From the NCBI GenBank assembly GCA_024195585.1, contig SWBL01000353.1:1-51821 (forward strand): a stretch of 51,821 bases of DNA. The letters are read 5' to 3'. The notes under the pieces are model-generated. The model was not told the origin of the DNA. It did no database searches and saw only the letters and a list, made by a program, of their open reading frames with translations. The translations under genes were made by a program, and so were the position numbers. Every line of letters begins with the position of its first letter. Position 1 is the stretch's first letter. The stretch is from Aureobasidium sp. EXF-3400 (Eukaryota > Ascomycota > Dothideomycetes > Dothideales > Saccotheciaceae). This document shows positions 43,996-51,821 of this stretch, one piece after another.

Positions 43996-46553
43996 TCAGG
44001 CGCTGTCATCTCCGGCCGCGATCTGAGTGGGTCTGCTGCGGTTACGCATGCTATCCGCGATCCAGACCTTTTCGAGCGGAGAAATAAGACTGGGGTTGAT
44101 GAACCGCATGCCGCGTTCCCTTGATTCGTCGACGGTGTATCCGTGGTTGGATTCTTCCTGGTAGCGGTGATGATTATCGGAGTCTACCCCGTGTTGTTCT
44201 GCCGATGCGTAATCGGCATGTTCTGCTCTTCTGACACTCTTGAGCGCGATGAACTCCATCAGAGGCTTGTATGTCTTGCCAAACACAAAGAAGAACCAGA
44301 CGCTGCCAATTACAAGAGGAACAAGCATGACACTTCTCAGCAAAGCCTTCTTGAGTGCGAGCTGGCCACCAACAGTGATCTGGAAGAGGATGATGCCGAT
44401 TTGTACACGATCGCAAATCATGATCCAGCTCTTGCCAGTAGAATGTTGGCGATGGTCCATGGCGTAAAGAAGCTGGTACTTGTAGACGAAGCTTCCAATG
44501 ACAAAGTAGGCAAGGCCAGAGAGGATGACCTTCCAGCTGTCTCGCAAGACACTGTAGACAATACAGATGATGAAGATGAGGATGGTCTGAGGAAGGTAGA
44601 GGCCATAACTGAAACGAGGAGGTTGGATCAGTTCGGCGTAGTCTCTGGGTGTCTTGGCTCCCATAAGTCCGATAGGGTAGAGAGCCATGGTACCAATTTC
44701 CAAAAGTCTAAAAGGGAACAGACCGAGACCCTGGAGGATGATGAAGTTGGTGTAGAAGGCGAGTAGTTCTTGTAAGGAAGATGCGAGGGTCCATGCAAAT
44801 CTTGTTGTGTCTCTAAGATTTTTGCCGATGTCTTTGTACTGGTCGTAGAAATTTGAAGCCGTACCGAGAATGGTAAAGACGATGAAGAAGTTGAAGAAGG
44901 TAAAGAAGAAATTCTTAGAGATGACCGAGAGTTCAACATCGCCTTGAGATGTCATACCTTGGCAATTGGATAGCCCTGCGAATAGTCAGCATCTTGAAAC
45001 GATAATATTGAACAGAGAGCAAACTTACAGTGGTACAAGTAGGGCACAATGGCATTGAGCAGAGTAACGGCGATGGTAGGAAGTTGATTGATGACAAGAG
45101 AACGGACCAAGGCATGCGAGTCAAGCATCTCAGCAAGAGAGGGGAAGAACTCGCGGATGGTGTCGACGTTCAAGAAGGTGGCAATAGGGACGAATGTGAC
45201 GGACCAGAATATAGTCAACAGCAAGATGAAAGCGGTAATGGACCACGAGCGGAACATGCGACTTCTCCTGCTAAGATAGGTGTTGGTCCAGACGATGTCG
45301 GCAGGTGCAGGGCTGGGGTTGGCCAGCAGTTGCAGCGGCGAAGGGTCGAGGACAGCTTGACAAGCCATCTGACAAGCAGCAACGCTGTCCATGGTGACAA
45401 AGGCCAGAGGAACGGGCGCGAACGTCTTGGTGCGCAATTCCCTGATCTCGTCGTCGCACACACGAAGCTTCTCCTCATAGTAGTCAATAGCATCAACTTG
45501 GCGGCTGCGTAGATTGAATCGTCCATAGTGGATCTTGGCCTTAGGACGGACTCTGGCATAGGGTGTCTGAGCAGGCATTGCCTCGCTGGAGCGTAGCAGG
45601 CGGCGGTGTTCATCATCATCGTGCTCGTCATCTTCGGGATTGACCGAAGGGCCCGGTGGCACAGGCTGTACAATTGGCAATGCTTCCAGGTTACGCTCGA
45701 TAGAACGCTGACCCTGGTAGACGGTATAAGCCTCTTCGAGACGACGAAGGATGTCGTTCCTCTTGATAATATGTTGATCCAACTCAAGCCATTGGCGGCA
45801 CATCAAAACACTCTCGACGTTGCCGATACCCAACTCTTGAATAAAGTCCTTGATCTTCTCTTCAGACTGTAACTCTGGTGGGACGCCGGACAGACGGATG
45901 GTGCGATCGGTGATTGTGGTCTGAGTGCCCAAGTACTCTTGTCGGACTTCGATGATCTTGCGTGTCTCGGACGTGATGAGATACAGAGCAATGCCGGTAA
46001 AAACATAGGCAAAGACGGGGTACATCCACAGGTAATCCGTCTCGACCTCGGGCATCCAAGGAGCAGAATGGTTCAGGGGCATCCACGATTCGCTTCTCTT
46101 CTCTAGCTCGTAGTCAAAATCGTAGTCGGGTACGAAAGGCAGGGTCGAGTTCCTGTGTTTCTTGTCATCGTCGGGGTAGCTGTCGTGGACAGGCTTGATG
46201 ACGACCAGCGAGAAGAACAGGGTGATGGACAGAAACTTGATGGCCAGCTTGAAGAAGCGGAGGAATACATAGGCATCCAGTCCAGCCGATGCGAGCACTT
46301 GCTGTTCAGTAATACGCCATAGCGGCAGCATCCATCCAAAGAGACTGTTGGGCAGTTCGGGCAGAGCGGAGGCCTGGTCTTTGGATTTCTTCCTCGCTGC
46401 ATAGAGACCATCCCATCGCGGTCGCAGCACGCAAAACGACAGAAAGGCAAGTACTCCGAGCGCTACCGACAGCTCGATCTGGAGCGTTGTCGATCTTTGC
46501 TTTCCTCTCAGATTATTCGGGTCGTCCTTGCCTCCAGACGCAAAAAAATCCAT
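43996..46553 (-). CDS. CSC1/RSN1-type osmosensitive cation channel (834 aa, two exons)
   Basis: A member of the DUF221 family (OSCA/TMEM63/CSC1), mechanically or osmotically gated Ca2+-permeable channels; fungal relatives are also annotated as phosphate-metabolism protein 7 or RSN1. The exons are 46553-45029 and 44975-43996, with a 53 bp GTAAGT..CGCAG intron. Splicing restores the conserved YLYHWLSNCQGMTSQGDVEL. The N-terminal RSN1_TM part starts with a helix (LSVALGVLAFLSFCVL), and EQQVLASAGLDAYVFLRFFK follows. The cytosolic domain (about 200-410) carries the RNP-like TIRLSGVPPE and AFVTMDSVAACQMACQAV. The seven-helix RSN1_7TM core (about 430-740) shows ISKNFFFTFFNFFIVFTILG and PRFSYGLYLPQTILIFIICI. 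The C-terminal 100 residues are soluble and His/Ser/Glu-rich. The membrane (plasma or internal) cannot be told from sequence. Confidence 0.93.
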
Positions 46554-46867
46554 TGCTGCAAGTCGTAGGTAAACAATGGAAAGTGCAACTCAACTTCTCC
46601 AGAAACAACCAACCTTGAAGGCAATCAGGCGTCATCGTGTGCACAGACATCCGCGGTCTGACTACACCGCTCGTTTTGCTCCTGACTTGCTCAAGCTCCA
46701 AACAACGAATGTTTTTTGTCTCAATGATCGTCCGCCTAGTCAAACCACCCCCGTCCTGGTAGAAATGCCTGAATCTTTGACTCAACCCATGCAGTGTATC
46801 CGTGTCTGTTCTTTCTCTCTAACCTCCAACTCAGAAATAATATCAGGTCGCCGCTGCTCATCCACCA
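46554..46867. other. Intergenic, channel gene promoter
   Basis: A 314 bp spacer between minus-strand genes, holding the promoter and leader of the CSC1-type gene. Nothing else is seen. Confidence 0.45.
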
Positions 46868-47182
46868 CTATCCTTGTACACCGCCATGAGTCCCGTTTGT
46901 TCCGTTGGTCCCGTTGGTCCCATTCATCCCACCTCCCTCCTCACGATCTTTCATCTCCCTCTCCTTAGCAGCTTTTATCATAGCATCCCACCTGCACTCG
47001 CGACAGTAATCCTTCTCCGCGGGTACATAAGGCTCGCCGTTGTGTTTCAAAGCCGACTTCTAGTTCCGCGCATCATCCTAATCGTCGCAAGCGGCCCAGA
47101 AAGTCTGGCCTGTAGCGCAGCGGCTGACCTTTTTCCGCGTGTGGCGACAGAAAATGTAGTGTACGTTGTGCCATGTGCACAT
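46868..47182 (-). CDS. Small hypothetical Cys/His-containing protein (81 aa, two exons)
   Basis: Exon 1 is 47182-47129 (MCTWHNVHYIFCRHTRKK) and exon 2 is 47059-46868 (KSALKHNGEPYVPAEKDYCR and on). They join over a 69 bp intron (GTCAGC..ACTAG) in phase 0. The N-terminal MCTWHNVHYIFCRH pattern and the later YCRECRW give a Cys/His arrangement (C2, H5, H8, C12, H14, then CxxC) that could hold a metal. A charged helix KAAKEREMKDREE and a short NGT repeat follow. I recognise no named family; many dothideomycetes have small uncharacterised proteins beginning MC with a similar CxH element. The donor is weak but the frame and composition across the junction are convincing. It lies between a channel and a kinesin gene, all on the same strand. 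Confidence 0.5.
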
Positions 47183-47709
47183 CTCTGTGTTGGAGCAGAT
47201 TTATGTCGTGCTGCTGATGGTGTTGTTCATGGGCTGATGGCTGGTAGATTGCTGGTGGACGGTAGGTTGCTTATAAGACTTGCTTCTGTAGAGAGTATCG
47301 TGATGGCGTGATTGATTTGTGGAAGAATTGCACACTGGGATGATCACTCGTTCGCAATTGACTGCACGAACACTGGCTGATGGGAAGGATGCTGATGGAA
47401 CAAAGAGACAATTGATAATGTTTCCGATGAAGCTGAATCTCGAAGATAGATGGCAAGCGCTTTTCATTCTGGTCCAACTCCAGCTCAACAAAGACTGCTT
47501 CTCTCAAATCCCTGGTTTACGGAAAGAACAATGCAGCAGTCGTTACCATATCTGACAGCAACCTAGAACGCCCCTCTACACAAACATGATGTACCAGATG
47601 GTATAGAACAAGATCTCTTTTCCCACACCAATCAACCAACGCCCCTAATGGCAGATGCCGAGAAACACAACGGAAAGATACGAAATGTGTATCCCGAAAG
47701 ACTTTATTT
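47183..47709. other. Intergenic, small protein promoter and kinesin 3' flank
   Basis: A 527 bp spacer on the minus-strand side of two genes. No motif or gene recognised. Confidence 0.45.
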
Positions 47710-50700
47710 TTATCTCCAGACAGTCTTGGCTGAAGGTACATCTTTCCTCGCAGCCATGCTCTGTGTGCGAATAGGAGCGACGCGCATGCTTCCACCGCCA
47801 ATGTTGCTCTCTCGTGACACATTGCGTAGATTAGCAATGCTGGGTGCATTCTTGACTACAGGGGCCGAACGTGGACTCAATACATTAGTCGCCTCGCCTT
47901 TCTCGCTCTTAACCATTCGGCGGGCGTGACTTGCTGTAAAGAGATTGTTCTCGTTGGATGAATTTGGTGAGCCACTCGTCTGAGCTGCGGGACTGCGTCT
48001 ACGATGTCTGTTCGAGCCCGAGGATGTGCGTCTTCTTATGGCCGACTGAATTTGTAGAGCGGAGTCTTGGAGCGATCTCGTTGGATCATCGTTATCTGAT
48101 GCGCTGCTGCCAGTGTGATCATCACCACTGAACTCTGCAGCCTTCTGGAGACGAATCGGTATCGGTGATCTCTTTGGTTGGAACGTGCTGTTAGCTTCGA
48201 TCTCACGCAAAGGAGAGAGGTTCTCAGACGCTGCCGATGCAAGATTGGATAGTGCTGGCATTACAGGTGATCCATCACCCTTCTTCAGAAATCCTGCTTG
48301 GAAGCGACTGTTCCTCGATCGAAGCTCAGACGATGGCACCGGCGGAGGGGGGATAGGACTGGAGTCGAAGCTGTCGGAATGGTCGCCTAGTTGAAACTGT
48401 GGGGCAGCTGATTGTGACATGTCTGGTTCGTTAAACGAAGAGTCTATAGCTGGTGGTGTTGGTTGGAATTCTTCCAGCTTGCCATCTTCGGTATCATCTC
48501 GCCATCTTACACCACGTTTTGCAGCCTTGCCTGGTGATGACAGCTTCTTCTTAGGTGTACCTCCACCATTGAAGGCCACAGCCACGGATTTTCTGGGGAC
48601 TCCTAGTCTTCTTCGCTTCGGTGATGCTGGGGCTGGTCCCATGTTAGGAGACTGTCTGAACTGCGGAGGGCCTATGCTTGGGCGGATCTTTGCTTTTATC
48701 GGAGAAGGCCCGGCCAGGTTGATAGCCTTCTTCTTCTTCGGTGTTCCTGATTTGGTTGGCGGTACTGCTTCGATAATGGCAAGACCACCATCTGGACGGA
48801 TGACTTGTGAGGTAGCTTCTGTACACGCGTTGAGTAGCTTGGTGAGGACATTCTTGGCTGCCTTGACAGCTTCTTCCTCATCCATTTGCATGATCTGGCC
48901 TAGAATAGCAATGGTTTCGAAGTGGGCCTGCAGCAAGACTTGTACAAGTGCAGCGTCACCAGTTTTTTCTTGGTCAAGAACGGCCGATTGCGATTCTCTT
49001 TCCGCTCTGCTACGCAGCACTTCAACCTCTTGCTTCAAGCTCGCGATTGCGGGAGATGCCATAGACGTCGAACCATCAACTTCTTGCACCTGACGTATGC
49101 CATTTTGTAGGGCGGTGTCCAGAGTACGCTCCCAATTCGCCTTGGCAAGGCGCTTGTGGTAATGCTGTCTGCTTCCCTCGAGCTCGGCAACAATTCCTAG
49201 GGCGGTTTTACGCATAGATACCAAGCTAATCGGGGGCTCCTCGTCCTCGCGGTTTTCAACTACCTGGTCGAAACTACCGATCCAGGCAGAGATGAGGCCA
49301 ATCCTGCGTTCGATTTGTCGCAAGCGCTTCATGTTGTTGATGTGCTCCTTTCGTTCATCGCCCGAGTGGTCGTATGCTACCCGGATTCTGGCGAGAGCTT
49401 CCTTCAATAGTGCACTTTTCTTGTCATCGGTCTTCTTGAATTTCGCAAACGCGAGCGACTCAAACTCCTTGTGCTGGGCTTGTAGATCCTTGATAAGAGC
49501 CATTTGTTCATCAATTTTCTTGAGATAGTCCTTGACGTGGCGGTCAACATTAAAGACGTTTCGCACAGCTTTGGTCTGGATGTTTTTGGCTCTGTTGGCG
49601 TATCGCAAGGTGTTTTGTGTTTCGTCAAAATGGACAGAACTTGGACTGACACAGACAATCATGACGGTCCTACAATTTCCGCCCAGACTGAACTTGAGAA
49701 GACGGGTGAGCTTGCTGTTGCGGTAAGGCACATGGTTCTTTTTCTTTGGATCGCAAAGAGCATTGATACACGAGCCCAGAGACAGCAGAGACTTGTTGAT
49801 ATTGGCGCCTTCGAGCAAGCGCTCACCACGGTTTTTTGTCGCCGAAGCTCTTTCTGATCCAGCCAAATCGATGATGGAAAGGGTTGCAAATGTAGTAGGT
49901 TCCGAGTGGCCAGCATTGCGATCCTTTTGGGCGACGTTGATCTGTAGAACGGCGTGAGATCTGGACGATGTTGCGTTGGCTTCGGTAGGTGACTGAGTGC
50001 GGTTCTCGTTTCCTCGAATGAGCATGTCCATGACTTCATTCACCTGCACGCATGTTAGCCAAGAGGGTGAGGTGAGTCGAGGTGAACAGTACACACGTTC
50101 TGTGGACGGTGCGAGGTGAGGCCTGCGACTGACACAGCCTGGTTGGCGTCTTCGCGCAACATCAGGCCCTGCCCTCGTTTGGTCACCTCGCCGACGGGAA
50201 TGAGCAAGTCGCGGATTGTCTCGTTGTAGATTTCCAGGTATGAAAGGGTGACCTCGGTCTGCTTTTCCTCTTGCATCTCGCCGATCCTCTCAAACATCTC
50301 TTGCATGGTCAGGAAGATGATACCAGGTTGTTGTGCTGTGCCGCTGCTCGACGTGTTAGTGTATGCGCCGGATGCTGTTTCTGTGTTGCTACGTACGTGA
50401 TGGTGTGTGTTTTTCCGCAGCCCGTGGCACCGTAGGCAAAGACTGTGGCATTGTAGCCGTCGAATACGCTGTCAAGAAGGGTTTTGGTGGTGGCTTCGTA
50501 GACTTCGGCTTGGGTCGTGTTGTCATCAAAGACTCGATCGAAGGTAAAGGGTTGATCCTTGGTTCTCTTTCCGCCCATGCCTGGTCGCAAACGTCCTTGG
50601 GTGCTCGAGTCTTCCGGATCGAAGATTCTGAGAAGCTTGTTAGTATATTGGGCAACAGAGTACCAGACTTTGGGCATACAAGCATTTCTCATCCATGACT

Positions 50701-50885
50701 TTGATGACGGATCTGATGCCCTTGCCAGCATGGCGTTGGACTGGTGCGGCGGCCAGAGATCCGTCGCCCAAAAAGAGAGGGCCATCGTCGACGCGGGTCA
50801 ATTGAGCAGCCTCTCGAATAGTGAAGGGTCGGACGCGAACGGCGACGGTGATGGACGAGGCACCGTCAATTGCGCCGGCGGCCAT
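47710..50885 (-). CDS. Kinesin-8 family motor, Kip3-like (1005 aa, four exons)
   Basis: A plus-end-directed microtubule motor. Kinesin-8 proteins shorten microtubules and regulate spindle length and nuclear position. The exons are 50885-50680, 50627-50397, 50343-50097 and 50043-47710; the three introns are 52-53 bp. The motor starts early ([20 protein letters not shown], about 10-29). The P-loop [20 protein letters not shown] is completed by splicing (about 138-157). Then come [17 protein letters not shown], switch [14 protein letters not shown] (about 251) and switch [13 protein letters not shown] (about 284). The neck and first coiled coil follow (about 380-480, with [20 protein letters not shown]). 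The C-terminal 450 residues are Ser/Pro-rich and basic, as expected for a second microtubule-binding tail. The N-terminal motor and [14 protein letters not shown] favour kinesin-8 over kinesin-5 or CENP-E. Confidence 0.93.
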
Positions 50886-51735
50886 GTTTGCGTCGTGGGA
50901 GAGTGACTCGGAGAGTCGTATTCAGCAGGAAGGCAGCTGTGCGCGAACAAGAGGGTGACGAGAATAGGTCGACAGCCACCGGGGCGTGTCGTTGTATGAA
51001 TTGGCTAATTCTGTTTGGGTGTTGTTTTTCAGCTCCCTCGAATCTGGTGCAACGTCAACAAATGCATGTGCTCTTTCTTTGTTTGCTCTTTCCCTAAATC
51101 GGATATGTGGGGAACTTTAGCCCAGGCCGCCCGACCATCATCTTGCACAGTCACCCTCTTCCGCCATCTTGTCGTTACACGACCGTTTCATCCTTACTAG
51201 AGAACCATCTCACTAGATCGCAGTATATGGGAACTCAAGCGTGAAAGAATGGTAAAACAAATATATTCCAGTGATGTTCACTACGCAAGCATATCAAGCA
51301 TTCTCATACTAGGAACTCATGCTTGTGCAGAAGACAGTACAAGCAGAATCTTGTCTGGACTCCGAATGGCAATGAGCAAGGAGACAGCGGCACGTCTACA
51401 TCAACATATGGCACAAATCACAGAAGCACATGGTAGGCAGATAAAAGTGTAGACTGCTTAGCAGCGACCAAATGGTTGTACGGCAAAGACATGCCATCGC
51501 ATGTGCCTCCATTGTAGAGTGATCTTGCTCTTTCGAGTCTGAAGATAGGCCTTGGTGACAAAATTTTGATCTTTTGTTTGTGGGTTTTGTGCATGGATTA
51601 CATAACACAAGGGATCTTTTTGCTTGAACCGTGTCCCACCTGCCCTGCGCCAGCGACCTTGATAAAGAATGCTCTTCATTCATCTCCCCGCTTGCCTCTT
51701 TTGTTGTGTGTAGTCATGAGAAGAAGCGAAAGCAT
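50886..51735. other. Intergenic, kinesin promoter and 3' flank of the edge gene
   Basis: About 850 bp between two minus-strand genes. It holds the kinesin promoter and leader and presumably the 3' UTR of the gene at the right edge. No tRNA or other gene recognised. Confidence 0.45.
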
Positions 51736-51821
51736 TTATCGGACAATACCCTCGAATCTGTTCTTGAACCACTTGACGGTCTCCTGCTGGTTGATGCGGT
51801 GAGAGGCACCAACCTTGGTCT
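51736..51821 (-). CDS. 3' end of an unidentified gene (partial)
   Basis: A minus-strand frame runs from the right edge to TAA at 51736-51738. It reads TKVGASHRINQQETVKWFKN and then RFEGIVR before the stop. The good C-ending codon use and the charged amphipathic end support real coding sequence. Only 27 residues are visible, so the family is not identified. An intron close to the edge cannot be excluded. Confidence 0.6.
   Translation of the reverse strand, partial: TKVGASHRINQQETVKWFKNRFEGIVR

Overview
The window is nuclear DNA of a filamentous ascomycete (Pezizomycotina, most likely Dothideomycetes; the class is an inference). The evidence is short spliceosomal introns of about 48-60 bp with GTRNGY donors and YAG acceptors, a dispersed 5S rRNA gene, a fungal-type RNA triphosphatase, WSC-domain proteins, a Zn2Cys6 regulator and a fungal Set1. 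There are no operons. Genes sit on both strands with introns, and I rebuilt exon borders by keeping protein families in frame across GT..AG junctions.

Layout from left to right. A 5S rRNA gene is cut by the left edge (1-93). Then come pyruvate kinase (-), a tiny three-exon gene for mitofissin/Atg44 (+, formerly DUF1748), the heme A pathway farnesyltransferase COX10 (-) and the mRNA-capping RNA triphosphatase (-). A large secreted alpha/beta-hydrolase-WSC-PAN-like protein follows (+, 11.7-16.7 kb); its frame is broken by one in-frame TAG. The stretch from 16.7 to 23.6 kb is gene-poor and holds a short transcription-factor-like gene (-) and an unresolved small membrane-protein locus (+).

From 23.6 kb the density rises again: lumazine synthase (+), the COMPASS methyltransferase Set1 (+), a SERCA-type Ca2+ ATPase (+), eIF3m (+), the mismatch-repair protein Msh6 (-), a secreted histidine acid phosphatase (+), a short Zn2Cys6 protein (-), a CSC1/RSN1-type osmosensitive channel (-), an 81-residue Cys-containing protein (-), a kinesin-8 (-), and the last 28 codons of another gene (-) at the right edge.

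Most of these are housekeeping genes that share no single pathway. Loose themes are mitochondrial function (mitofissin, COX10), Ca2+ and osmotic homeostasis (SERCA, CSC1-type channel), nuclear functions (capping enzyme, Set1, Msh6) and secreted or surface proteins (WSC protein, acid phosphatase). The items most worth a second look are the interrupted hydrolase-WSC-PAN protein, mitofissin with its two-codon first exon, the short or truncated regulators, and the small uncharacterised proteins at 22.5-23.1 and 46.9-47.2 kb. I found no transposon, CRISPR array or convincing tRNA.
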